In this document: in pieces, positions 1 through 7,606 of the stretch
Position numbering within the stretch: the stretch's first letter is position 1
Layout of the letters: each line of letters begins with the position of its first letter
Origin: Clostridia bacterium
GTDB taxonomy: Bacteria > Bacillota_A > Clostridia > Oscillospirales > Acutalibacteraceae
Assembly: GCA_017441045.1 (NCBI GenBank)
Contig: JAFSAK010000027.1
Location: 1 to 18,528, forward strand
DNA length: 18,528 nt
Reading direction: 5' to 3'
Made by a program: the position numbers and the translations under genes
Notes under the pieces: model-generated
Database searches by the model: none
The model's input: only the letters and a program-made list of their open reading frames with translations
What the model was told of the DNA's origin: nothing

Positions 1-1007
1 ATTGGCGCAATATATAAGTCGCACTTTCTGTCATCGGGAAGAAGTGCATTTTGATTTTTGAGCAAAAGCATAAGTCGTTCGATACCCATACCAAAGCCGA
101 GGGCCGCAACTTCGGGACCGCCCATTTGTTTTACGAGACCGTCGTATCTTCCGCCGCCGCAAACGGTGGATTGAGCACCTATATCACCTGAAATAAATTC
201 AAATACGGTTTTAGTATAGTAATCAAGGCCTCTGACAATGTGGGGATTAACCGTAAAGTCAATTCCTGCGGCAGTAAGATGGGACTTAACACCCTCAAAA
301 TGCTCACTGCATTCATCACAAAGGTAGTCAAGCACTACGGGAGCATCCTTTGCAATTTCGCTGCAAACGGGGGATTTGCAATCAAGAATTCTCATAGGGT
401 TGCGCTCAAGTCGTTCCTTACAGGTTTCGCATAAGGTATCAACCTTACTTGAAAAATACTCCTTAAGGGCGGCGTGATAATTGGCGCGGCATTTAGGACA
501 ACCTATTGAATTGATTTCGAGAGAGATTTTATCAACGCCTACGCCCAAAAGCACCTGACGGGCAAGGGATATAACCTCTGCATCGGCCGAAGGTGAGGCG
601 GCGCCGAAGCATTCAACGCCGAATTGGTGAAATTCGCGAAGACGGCCTGCCTGCGGCTTTTCATAGCGGTAACAACCGCCTATATAACAAACCTTTACGG
701 GTAAAGCGCCGTTAACGAGACCGTGCTCAACTGCGCTTCTTACTACACCCGCCGTAAGCTCGGGGCGCAGGGTAATAGATCTCCCGCCCTTATCGAGAAA
801 GGTATACATTTCTTTTTGAACAACATCGGTTGTATCTCCTACATTACGGGAGAAAACTTCGGTATGCTCAAAAACGGGCACCCGTATTTCTCTAAAACCG
901 TAAAGTCGGGAAATATCAAGCATTTTTCCTTCAACAAACTGTCTTGCGTGGCTGTCTGCGGGAAGTAAATCGTTGGTGCCTTTAACGGCACGGTTAATTT
1001 CTGCCAT
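1..1007 (-). CDS. hisS: Histidyl-tRNA synthetase, partial (3' end beyond window)
   Basis: Class II aminoacyl-tRNA synthetase that charges tRNA-His in the cytoplasm. The reading frame from the ATG at 1007 stays open to the window edge (335 codons), so roughly 80-90 C-terminal residues (most of the anticodon-binding domain, judged from a usual length near 420) lie outside. Visible landmarks are KGTNDLLP near the N terminus, motif 2 (TLRPELTAG, then YRYEKPQAGRLREFHQFGVE), the histidine-specific signatures RGLDYYTKTVFEF and GGGRYDGL, and paired cysteines (CPKC, CETC, CDEC, CKSPVC) as in clostridial HisS. The usual motif 2 reads LRPEGTA; here the glycine is leucine. A GGAG Shine-Dalgarno lies about 8 nt before the ATG. 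It starts 14 bp after mgsA stops and is probably cotranscribed with minD-mgsA. HisZ is unlikely because the full synthetase signatures are present. Confidence 0.95.
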   Translation of the reverse strand, partial: MAEINRAVKGTNDLLPADSHARQFVEGKMLDISRLYGFREIRVPVFEHTEVFSRNVGDTTDVVQKEMYTFLDKGGRSITLRPELTAGVVRSAVEHGLVNGALPVKVCYIGGCYRYEKPQAGRLREFHQFGVECFGAASPSADAEVISLARQVLLGVGVDKISLEINSIGCPKCRANYHAALKEYFSSKVDTLCETCKERLERNPMRILDCKSPVCSEIAKDAPVVLDYLCDECSEHFEGVKSHLTAAGIDFTVNPHIVRGLDYYTKTVFEFISGDIGAQSTVCGGGRYDGLVKQMGGPEVAALGFGMGIERLMLLLKNQNALLPDDRKCDLYIAP

Positions 1008-1021
1008 AATTTAAACTCCAA

Positions 1022-1423
1022 TTAGGATTTTTTAACGATATCGCGCCAATCAAGGTCACCGCGTTCAAGACCGTGAATAAGAACTTCGGCGGTGGCAATA
1101 TTGGTGGCAACGGGAATGTTATGAACATCGCAAAGGCGAAGAAGAACACTTTCATCCGGATCGTTAGGTCTGGGATTCAGGGGGTCTCTGAAGAGAAGAA
1201 GAAGGTCGATTTCATTGCAGCCGATACGAGCGGCAATTTGCTGAGAACCACCTTGAGACCCGCCTAAAAATTGAATTATATCAAGTCCTGTAGCTTCAGA
1301 AACGAACTTGCCTGTGGAACCTGTAGCAACAAGATTATGTTTGCTTAAAATTCCGCAGTAAGCGATACAGAACTGTACCATAATTTCTTTTTTGGCATCG
1401 TGTGCGATTAGTGCTATTGTCAT
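1022..1423 (-). CDS. mgsA: Methylglyoxal synthase family protein with altered active site
   Basis: The 133-aa protein has the length and fold signatures of methylglyoxal synthase, which converts dihydroxyacetone phosphate to methylglyoxal and phosphate as a glycolytic bypass. Conserved elements are the N-terminal AHDAKK (H8, K12), the phosphate loop [15 protein letters not shown] with D80, D90 in DPD, and the IPVATN segment. Aligned by eye to the E. coli enzyme with a constant offset of 11, three functional positions differ: the catalytic base D71 is S60, H98 is N87, and the phosphate-contacting S65 is G54. Activity may therefore be lost or changed. Start: ATG preceded by AAGGGGGTC at suitable spacing. 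It lies 24 bp after minD and 14 bp before hisS; an mgsA downstream of mre/min genes is common in Clostridia. Family assignment is sure; enzymatic function is not. Confidence 0.9.
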   Translation of the reverse strand: MTIALIAHDAKKEIMVQFCIAYCGILSKHNLVATGSTGKFVSEATGLDIIQFLGGSQGGSQQIAARIGCNEIDLLLLFRDPLNPRPNDPDESVLLRLCDVHNIPVATNIATAEVLIHGLERGDLDWRDIVKKS

Positions 1424-1447
1424 AAAAATGACCCCCTTATTTAAATT

Positions 1448-2179
1448 TTATATTTTTTTGGGTTTTGGAAGGCGTACCGTTTCGCCTAAAAGTCGTCGCG
1501 CTATGCGCTCAATGGCCTTAAAGGCCCTTTTTCTCGTGTGGAGTTTGTGGTTAACCGAAAGTAGCATAAGTTCGCTGTCGGCGGGTACAACTCCCAAAAG
1601 TCGCATACCGGAAATATCAATAATATCATCGATATTTTTATATGTACCGCTTTTTATAAGTTCTATATCAAAGCGGTTGAGAACAAGTCGCGGGTCACGC
1701 TCGGTTTCGGGCAACCTATCGCAAACTATACCTGCATCTCTGACGGATACAGGGTCAGGGTTGCAGACCGTAATAAATTGAGTGTTATAAGGTAATACAT
1801 TATATAAACCAAATTCAAGCCCGGCGGGGAAATCCAGAATAATAATATCAAAACGGGTTGATAAAGTATCTATAAGTTCGCTGAATTTATCGGGGTTAAT
1901 TTCCCCTGTGTTTCGAGGTGCCGGAATAAGATGGATGTTTTTTGGCTTGTCCATCTCATAAAGAGCATCCTCTATATCAGCGCCCTTTAATATATCGGAA
2001 AGGTCAAAAACAATGCGGTCGTCTACATCTAAGAATAAATCTAAACTCCTTAGCCCTTCATCCATATCCATAAGCAAAACAGTTTTATTAAGTTTTGCAA
2101 ATGCGAGGGCAAGGGAAGATGAGAGGGTGGATTTACCCGTTCCTCCTTTTCCCGAGGTTATTGCTAATAAAAGGGCCAT
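1448..2179 (-). CDS. minD: MinD-type septum-site ATPase lacking membrane-targeting tail
   Basis: P-loop ATPase of the MinD/ParA (SIMIBI) class, 243 aa. It shows the deviant Walker A motif GKGGTGKST at residues 10-18 with signature lysine K11 and K16, the MDMDEGLRSLD segment (D38, D40) typical of MinD, and a hydrophobic strand ending DFPAG. MinD normally binds the membrane when ATP-loaded and positions the division septum through MinC (with MinE or MinJ/DivIVA). The protein follows B. subtilis MinD through RRLLGETVRLP but then ends in a short basic tail (KPKKI), so the C-terminal amphipathic membrane helix is absent. No frame just downstream restores it. Start: ATG with GAGGTG 5 nt upstream. 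It has its own likely promoter (2202-2230). minC and minE are not adjacent. Assignment to the MinD branch is good; a role in septum placement is inference. Confidence 0.85.
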   Translation of the reverse strand: MALLLAITSGKGGTGKSTLSSSLALAFAKLNKTVLLMDMDEGLRSLDLFLDVDDRIVFDLSDILKGADIEDALYEMDKPKNIHLIPAPRNTGEINPDKFSELIDTLSTRFDIIILDFPAGLEFGLYNVLPYNTQFITVCNPDPVSVRDAGIVCDRLPETERDPRLVLNRFDIELIKSGTYKNIDDIIDISGMRLLGVVPADSELMLLSVNHKLHTRKRAFKAIERIARRLLGETVRLPKPKKI

Positions 2180-2184
2180 ATTTT

Positions 2185-2230
2185 CACCTCATTAGTTTGT
2201 AATTTTATCATAAATTGCGGTTTCAGTCAA
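2185..2230 (-). promoter_or_regulatory. Promoter and RBS for minD-mgsA-hisS
   Basis: On the minus strand, TTGACT (2230-2225) is separated by exactly 17 bp from TAAAAT (2207-2202), with a TG one base before the -10 element (extended -10). Transcription would start near 2195, just ahead of the GAGGTG ribosome binding site (2190-2185) of minD. The -35 box lies 8 bp past the PBP2 stop codon. Both hexamers match the sigma-A consensus at five of six positions; use in vivo is inference. Confidence 0.65.
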
Positions 2231-2237
2231 CCATAGT

Positions 2238-4220
2238 TTACTTTAAAACCGTATTTGGAACGGTATCTTCTTTATTGTTACCTTCACTGAAGAAGTAGGC
2301 ATCCAAAAGAGATTTAACGATAGAGCCCGCAGAATAGCCCGAGTCACCGTGCTCAAGAATTACGGAAATAGCAATCTGGGGATTATCATAGGGAGCAAAT
2401 ACTATATAGGTGCTGTGGTCGGCGCCTTTATTGGTCTGGCTCGTTCCCGTTTTACCGCCGATTTTAATTCCGTAATCGGCAAATACGGTACTACCCGTAC
2501 CGTCAACAGTAACCGAAAGCATACCCTGCTTTACGGCTTCCAGTGTAGAATCCTTAATAGAAACCTTATTTACAATTTCGGGCTCGCGCTTTTCGTAGGT
2601 TTTAGAAAGGTCATAGGAAACAACCTTATCTATAAGGGTAACTTTATAGTGGGTGCCGCCGTTGGCAAAAGTAGCGGCGTAATTGGCAAGTTGTAAAGGA
2701 GTGAAGGCATTTAACTGACCTATGGATATCTGCAAGGTGTCGCCGCCTAAAGTGTTACTTGCGGGCTCCACAAGGATACCCTTCGAGTCATCGACTTCAA
2801 CTCCCGTAAGCGTACCCAAGCCGAACTGCTTATAGTAGTCCGTTAGGGTTTGACCGCCTAATCTTCTGCCTAAATCAAAGAAGAAGTAGTTGCAACTTTT
2901 TGAAAGAGCGGTATTAAGATTTATGGTGCCGTGATAGTGCAAACATTTTGGTTTATAATCATCAAAATAATCATAAACCTGAACACAGCGTATGGTTTCG
3001 CCTTGATGATAAAGTCCCTTTTCAATGGCCGCAGTGGCAACGATAGGTTTAATCGTTGAACCGATGGGGTAAACGCCTTGGAAAGCACGGTTTGTAAGGG
3101 GCTTTCGGGGGTCGCTTACAAGTTCATCGAATTTTTCGCCTAAAGTAGCAGAATCGTAGGTTGGGTAGTTGGCAGCACAGATAACACCGCCCGAGTTAAT
3201 ATCTATCATAACCGCACTGCCCGCAACGGCGGTGCCGCCTCTTGATTGTAAATCCAAAATAGTGGTCTCAAGGGCATTTTGCGCAGTTCTTTGAATGCTT
3301 CTGTCAAGAGTGAGCATAACCGTTTTGCCCGAAATCGGCTCTTTTGTGATTTCTTTTTCTATGATATGACCATCGGAGTCAAGATAATAGGTGATTTCTC
3401 CGTCAATTCCCCGAAGATATTTTTCGGCGTAATATTCAATTCCGCTTTTTCCTACTTTATCATTAAAGGAATAGCCGCGGTCTTTATAATTTTCGCCCTT
3501 GGTCCAATCTTCTTCGTAAATGGGACCTACGGAACCGATTATATTAACGGCAAGGGAGGTATCAACATACTGTCTGAATGGGCAGACATCAACGGTTACA
3601 CCGTCCAGCAAAAATCCCGATTCGCTTATTTTTCTCATAAGTTCGGTTGGGATATCTTCGGCAAAGGTATAAGGGTAAGAAATGGAGAAACTTGCGATTT
3701 CCATACTGTATCTTACGCCCATAATCTTTCTTTGAGATGATTTATCGTAATCTTTTAAATCATATCTTTCAATAAGTCGTTCAAAGCAGTTTTCTGCAGT
3801 GGCATAGTGGTTGAGTTTAAGGGTGGAAATCAGTTTATCGGTAGATTCGCCCTCTTTGAATTCATAGGGGGCGGAGGTGTTAATGGGTAACTTGTCCGTA
3901 TATTCCGCTTCATAAGAATTAAAGGTATCAATAAGGGATAGAATAACGTCATTAAGATTATCCTTAACATAGGCCTTATTGAAAACCACGTTATATCCGT
4001 CACGGTTAACGGCTATTTGACGTCCGAAACTATCAATAATTTCTCCTCTTGGCGCTTTAAGCACGGCGGTTCTTACGGTGGTACTTCCCGCAACCGAGGA
4101 GTATTTGGATGCATTTACTATCTGCAAGGAATAAATTCGCACAGTATAGATAAGCATAGCGATTATGAGAATGACCGAAAGAACGGTTAAGGAAGTTTGA
4201 CGGTCGCGCTTAAAGGGCAT
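2238..4220 (-). CDS. mrdA: Penicillin-binding protein 2, elongasome transpeptidase
   Basis: Class B PBP that cross-links peptidoglycan during cell elongation, working with a SEDS glycosyltransferase (RodA) and the MreBCD scaffold. About 660 aa: a short cytoplasmic N terminus, one membrane helix (about residues 11-30), a PBP dimerisation domain starting at PRGEIIDSFGR, and the transpeptidase domain with SxxK (STIK, S388/K391), SxN (S442-C-N444) and KTG (K590-T-G). A GTG at 4229 extends the frame by three codons but lies inside the sequence GAGGTGA, which is an excellent Shine-Dalgarno 5 nt before the ATG at 4220, so I chose the ATG. It follows mreD by about 36 bp and precedes minD by 57 bp; rodA is not present in the window. 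The family is certain; the elongation-specific role rests on the gene context and length. Confidence 0.93.
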   Translation of the reverse strand: MPFKRDRQTSLTVLSVILIIAMLIYTVRIYSLQIVNASKYSSVAGSTTVRTAVLKAPRGEIIDSFGRQIAVNRDGYNVVFNKAYVKDNLNDVILSLIDTFNSYEAEYTDKLPINTSAPYEFKEGESTDKLISTLKLNHYATAENCFERLIERYDLKDYDKSSQRKIMGVRYSMEIASFSISYPYTFAEDIPTELMRKISESGFLLDGVTVDVCPFRQYVDTSLAVNIIGSVGPIYEEDWTKGENYKDRGYSFNDKVGKSGIEYYAEKYLRGIDGEITYYLDSDGHIIEKEITKEPISGKTVMLTLDRSIQRTAQNALETTILDLQSRGGTAVAGSAVMIDINSGGVICAANYPTYDSATLGEKFDELVSDPRKPLTNRAFQGVYPIGSTIKPIVATAAIEKGLYHQGETIRCVQVYDYFDDYKPKCLHYHGTINLNTALSKSCNYFFFDLGRRLGGQTLTDYYKQFGLGTLTGVEVDDSKGILVEPASNTLGGDTLQISIGQLNAFTPLQLANYAATFANGGTHYKVTLIDKVVSYDLSKTYEKREPEIVNKVSIKDSTLEAVKQGMLSVTVDGTGSTVFADYGIKIGGKTGTSQTNKGADHSTYIVFAPYDNPQIAISVILEHGDSGYSAGSIVKSLLDAYFFSEGNNKEDTVPNTVLK

Positions 4221-4256
4221 AGAGTTCACCTCGCAATATAGTTTATTTAAAACAAT

Positions 4257-4772
4257 TTACTGATAATCAAGTATTTGAAAAATTGCTTTTTCGAAATAAT
4301 AAAAGGGTACTATGAAAACCGTAGTATAAACCGCAGAAGGCAGCGCAGATTTAAATAAGAATGTAATACTTTCCGCGGCGCCTAAATGAAGTCCGTAGAA
4401 TATAAGCCATCTTGTTCCGAAAAGCAAAAGGGAACAAATAAGGCACATAACGATGGCGGCGCGCAGATTATTATTGAAAATATATCTTGATGCAACCGTA
4501 ACAAACAAGGCGGAAATGAAAAACAAAACCGTATAGAAAATGGAGCCGTTTGCGCTTCCCGAATCCATAAATATACCAAGGAAAATTCCCGCAAAGCAGG
4601 AACTCCATTCGGTTGCAAACATAGAAAAAGCGATTAAAAGCGCAAAAACTGCGAAGGGATTGGCCGTGGCTATGGAGAAGGGGTGAAAACCTGTATTATG
4701 TGCAAAAGCGAGAATTAAAAACAAAAGAAAATTCACGCCTTGGGCAAATATCCGCTCACTTTTTTTGGTCAT
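4257..4772 (-). CDS. mreD: Rod shape-determining membrane protein MreD
   Basis: A 171-aa integral membrane protein with about five hydrophobic segments, sitting where MreD is expected between mreC and PBP2. MreD is the poorly conserved membrane partner of MreC in the elongasome and couples cytoplasmic MreB filaments to wall synthesis. Recognisable features are the hydrophobic N-terminal half, the short FLGIFMDSG segment typical of the family, and a C-terminal helix ending with a basic/aromatic turn. The ATG is immediately adjacent to the mreC stop (no gap), and its Shine-Dalgarno (GGGGAGGAT) lies in the last codons of mreC, so translation is probably coupled. The call rests on topology and synteny more than on sequence motifs. 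Confidence 0.85.
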   Translation of the reverse strand: MTKKSERIFAQGVNFLLFLILAFAHNTGFHPFSIATANPFAVFALLIAFSMFATEWSSCFAGIFLGIFMDSGSANGSIFYTVLFFISALFVTVASRYIFNNNLRAAIVMCLICSLLLFGTRWLIFYGLHLGAAESITFLFKSALPSAVYTTVFIVPFYYFEKAIFQILDYQ

Positions 4773-5636
4773 TTATTTATCCTCCCCTTTGGGAGAAATG
4801 CCGCCTTGACCTTCAAAATCGGTAATAACCATAACCCCTCTGATATTTTCAAAATCTACAAAGGGCTCAATATCGGCATAAACCGAGGTGTTATATTCGT
4901 CGGAGCCAATGGCGGTCACCGAGCCGATTAAAAGGCCTTCGGGAAAAATGCCTTCACCCGAGGTAATAACATAGTCACCTATGGCAACGTTGCAGGAACG
5001 GGCAAGGTTATAAAAACGGCAAAGTCCCTCTTCGGATAAATTAACCTTTCCCGAAACGATGCCCGAATCACCCGTACGGTTATCAAGAGCGCCAACGGTA
5101 AGGTCGGGGTTTAAAACGGTGGTTACCTTGGCGGTAGTCAGTCCCACCTCCGTAACAAATCCAACAAGGCCTTCTGCAGTTATAACGGGGTCATAAACAG
5201 CAACGCCCGATAAAGTACCTCTATTGATGAGGAATGAGCCGAAAAGGTCATCATTATCTCTTGAAATTAAATTGGCAGAAGCAAATTCAAAATCGGGATT
5301 TTGTTCTTTAAGTTCAATAAACTCCTTAAGTTCTTCATTCTCTCTTTCGATTTTCTCGAAATCTGCCATCTGTTCGCGGAGTTTATTTAATTCTTCTTTG
5401 AGTTCTGCGTTTTCAAGCATAAGTTCGTTTCCGTCCGAAATGGTTTTGGAAAAATCGGAAAACACATTTGAAATAGAGGTGGCAAGAGAGCGGAAGGGAG
5501 CGGTAACAGTTCCCAAAACATCGGCTCCCGGAGCCATACTTTTTCCTAAAATTCCAAAAATCGCAGAAATAATCACCAAGGCAAGAAAAACACTTATAAT
5601 GATTTTAAACTGTCTGCTGCGAAAGAAAAATCGCAT
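4773..5636 (-). CDS. mreC: Rod shape-determining protein MreC
   Basis: Bitopic elongasome protein, 287 aa. It has a basic N terminus, a transmembrane helix at about residues 10-30, an extracytoplasmic coiled coil (about residues 68-112, repeated EN-EL-K-E-heptads), then the beta-rich MreC domain with the characteristic segments ANLISRDNDDLFGSFLINRG, GLVGFVTEVG and a late GDYVITSGEGIFPEGLLIG. MreC binds PBP2 and activates it. The start ATG has AAGGAGA upstream, and the gene follows mreB by 18 bp and abuts mreD. Length and domain order are normal and nothing suggests truncation. Confidence 0.95.
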   Translation of the reverse strand: MRFFFRSRQFKIIISVFLALVIISAIFGILGKSMAPGADVLGTVTAPFRSLATSISNVFSDFSKTISDGNELMLENAELKEELNKLREQMADFEKIERENEELKEFIELKEQNPDFEFASANLISRDNDDLFGSFLINRGTLSGVAVYDPVITAEGLVGFVTEVGLTTAKVTTVLNPDLTVGALDNRTGDSGIVSGKVNLSEEGLCRFYNLARSCNVAIGDYVITSGEGIFPEGLLIGSVTAIGSDEYNTSVYADIEPFVDFENIRGVMVITDFEGQGGISPKGEDK

Positions 5637-5654
5637 GTTTATATCTCCTTAAAA

Positions 5655-6674
5655 TTATCTGAAACGGCGGCCGCGGCGGAATGTATAGTTTTTAAAACCG
5701 CTATCGCCTTCAAGTCGTTTTCTGGTTCCGATAACAACGCAGTCAAGGGGATTGGCCGCAACCGAAACGGGCATACCTGTTTCCTCGGCTATAAGTTCGG
5801 CAAGGCCGCGCAAAAGTGCACCGCCGCCCGTGAGGGTAATACCGGTATCTATAATATCGGCGGAAAGTTCGGGGGGAGTTTTTTCGAGGGTTGTCCGAAC
5901 GGTATCAATAATTTCCGCAATAGTATCGGCCATAGCATTTCTTACTTCTTCGGAAGAAATGGTAACATTTTTAGGTAATCCGTCAACCAGGTTACGACCC
6001 CTGATTTCGATGGATTTTTCATCTTTGTAGGGTTTTGCAGAGCCGATTTCTATTTTAATCTGCTCGGCAGTTCGTTCGCCAATAAGGAGATTGTGCTTCT
6101 TCCTTATGTAGCCGATAATGGCTTCATCAAGGTCATCACCGCCTACACGGAGTGACTGAGAAGTAACGATATCGCCGAGGGATATAATGGCAACCTCACT
6201 GGTACCGCCCCCGATATCAACTATCATATTTCCCGTGGCTTCCCAAACGGGTAAACCTGCGCCTACGGCGGCAGCCATGGGCTCTTCAACCAAATCTATA
6301 TCCGTAGCACCTGCTTGTTTAGCCGCATCGTAAACGGCGCGGCTTTCAACCTCTGTAACGCCCGTGGGTATACAAATTACCATTCTTACTCTGGAAACGA
6401 AGGAACCCTTCAAAGCATCGCGGATAAATCTTTTAAGCATTGCCGCAGTAACATCGAAATCGGCAATAACTCCGTTTTTAAGAGGACGAACCGCAATAAT
6501 CGAGCCGGGAGTTCTGCCTATCATTTCTTTGGCTTCTTTACCAACGGCTCTCACGGCATCGTTTCTCATATCATAAGCAACAACCGAGGGCTCTCTTGTG
6601 ATGATACCTTTGCACTTAACGCAAACCATAGTATTTGCGGTGCCAAGGTCAACACCTATATCTCTTGTAAACAT
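5655..6674 (-). CDS. mreB: Rod shape-determining actin homologue MreB
   Basis: Bacterial actin, 339 aa, which forms membrane-associated filaments that orient elongasome complexes. Actin-fold nucleotide motifs are clear: phosphate-1 IGVDLGTAN (residues 6-14), the catalytic-glutamate region [13 protein letters not shown] (around 129-141), phosphate-2 [12 protein letters not shown] (about 152-163), and the adenosine loop [10 protein letters not shown] near residue 282. The C terminus is arginine-rich (FRRGRRFR). The ATG is preceded by TTAGGAG, which overlaps the stop codon region of the lipid kinase 11 bp upstream. It heads the mreBCD-mrdA group. MreB rather than FtsA or ParM is supported by length and gene order. 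Confidence 0.97.
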   Translation of the reverse strand: MFTRDIGVDLGTANTMVCVKCKGIITREPSVVAYDMRNDAVRAVGKEAKEMIGRTPGSIIAVRPLKNGVIADFDVTAAMLKRFIRDALKGSFVSRVRMVICIPTGVTEVESRAVYDAAKQAGATDIDLVEEPMAAAVGAGLPVWEATGNMIVDIGGGTSEVAIISLGDIVTSQSLRVGGDDLDEAIIGYIRKKHNLLIGERTAEQIKIEIGSAKPYKDEKSIEIRGRNLVDGLPKNVTISSEEVRNAMADTIAEIIDTVRTTLEKTPPELSADIIDTGITLTGGGALLRGLAELIAEETGMPVSVAANPLDCVVIGTRKRLEGDSGFKNYTFRRGRRFR

Positions 6675-6685
6675 ATTTAAAACTC

Positions 6686-7585
6686 CTAACTTTCGGGTAC
6701 TACCAATTTGATAGCCGAGTGAATATTTTCTATCTTAATTTCTTCTTTACCCTCTGCAAACTCACCGTCAAGCGTCCAGGAAACATCGGCGCCGCCAGAA
6801 ACGGTAATGGACTTCGTATGGAAAAATTCAATTCCGTTGCGGTTCATATCCTGACGGATTATGCCGTCAAGTATGGATTGGAATTCTGTAAGATTTGCAG
6901 GATTTCTAATGAGCACCACCTCAAAAAATCCATCGTTGAGTTTAACGGTGGCCTCGTTGAATTTAACTATTCCGCCTACCGACATAGAATTGGAAATCGC
7001 TCCAAAAAGGAAATCTCCCTCGATTTCTTTTTCATCGGTTGTAAATTTAAGGTGAATAGGTTTTATATTTCCAAGACTTTTGATACCTTCAAAGAAATAT
7101 GCCGCTTGACCTAAAACATTTTTTATGTCCTGAGGCGCCGAATAGGATGCTTCGGTAAATGCGCCGAAGGAGGCGGTGTAAGAAAAGTATTTATCGCCGA
7201 ATTTTCCTATATCAAGTTCAACTATTTCGCCATGGACTATATCCTTTGCGGCTTCGGGGATATTTCTTGCAATACCAAGTCCCGAAGACCATTCATTTAG
7301 GGTGCCCGAAGGAATATATCCGAGGGTGCATTTAACACTCGACTGCATAAGTCCCGTAATGACCTCGTTTAAGGTGCCGTCACCGCCGCATACAACTACG
7401 CGGTCAAATTCACCATTCTTAATTGCGGCCGCTCTTACCGTACCGTCACCACGCTTTTTCGTGGGATAAACGGTGACCTCAAAACCGCCTGCAGAAAATA
7501 TTTCGGTAACCTTTAAAAGTTGGGTTTTCATTTTTTCTCTGCCCGATTTTGGATTAACTATTAAAAGAAGTTTTTTGTTTTCCAT
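6686..7585 (-). CDS. YegS/DagK-family lipid kinase (diacylglycerol kinase catalytic domain)
   Basis: A 299-aa cytoplasmic or peripheral membrane enzyme of the diacylglycerol kinase catalytic-domain family, likely phosphorylating diacylglycerol or another lipid with ATP. Motifs are NPKSG near the N terminus (residues 11-15), the nucleotide loop GGDGTLNE (67-74), PSGTLNEW (92-99, where most relatives read PAGTANDF), ELDIGKF, and a C-terminal DGE element (WTLDGEF). Bacterial DgkB/DagK recycles diacylglycerol released in lipoteichoic-acid synthesis, but the substrate here cannot be read from sequence. The ATG has GGGAG upstream. It lies 21 bp after tsaD and 11 bp before mreB; this cotranscription with the elongasome could couple lipid turnover to envelope growth (inference). 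Confidence 0.9.
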   Translation of the reverse strand: MENKKLLLIVNPKSGREKMKTQLLKVTEIFSAGGFEVTVYPTKKRGDGTVRAAAIKNGEFDRVVVCGGDGTLNEVITGLMQSSVKCTLGYIPSGTLNEWSSGLGIARNIPEAAKDIVHGEIVELDIGKFGDKYFSYTASFGAFTEASYSAPQDIKNVLGQAAYFFEGIKSLGNIKPIHLKFTTDEKEIEGDFLFGAISNSMSVGGIVKFNEATVKLNDGFFEVVLIRNPANLTEFQSILDGIIRQDMNRNGIEFFHTKSITVSGGADVSWTLDGEFAEGKEEIKIENIHSAIKLVVPES

Positions 7586-7606
7586 AAATATTCTCCCTTT
7601 AGTCGA

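Noticed and set aside
240..968. Plus-strand frames within 240-968
   Set aside because: They lie opposite the conserved hisS reading frame and have no supporting signals.
4221..4229. GTG start of PBP2 three codons upstream
   Set aside because: The GTG is part of the GAGGTGA ribosome site for the ATG at 4220.
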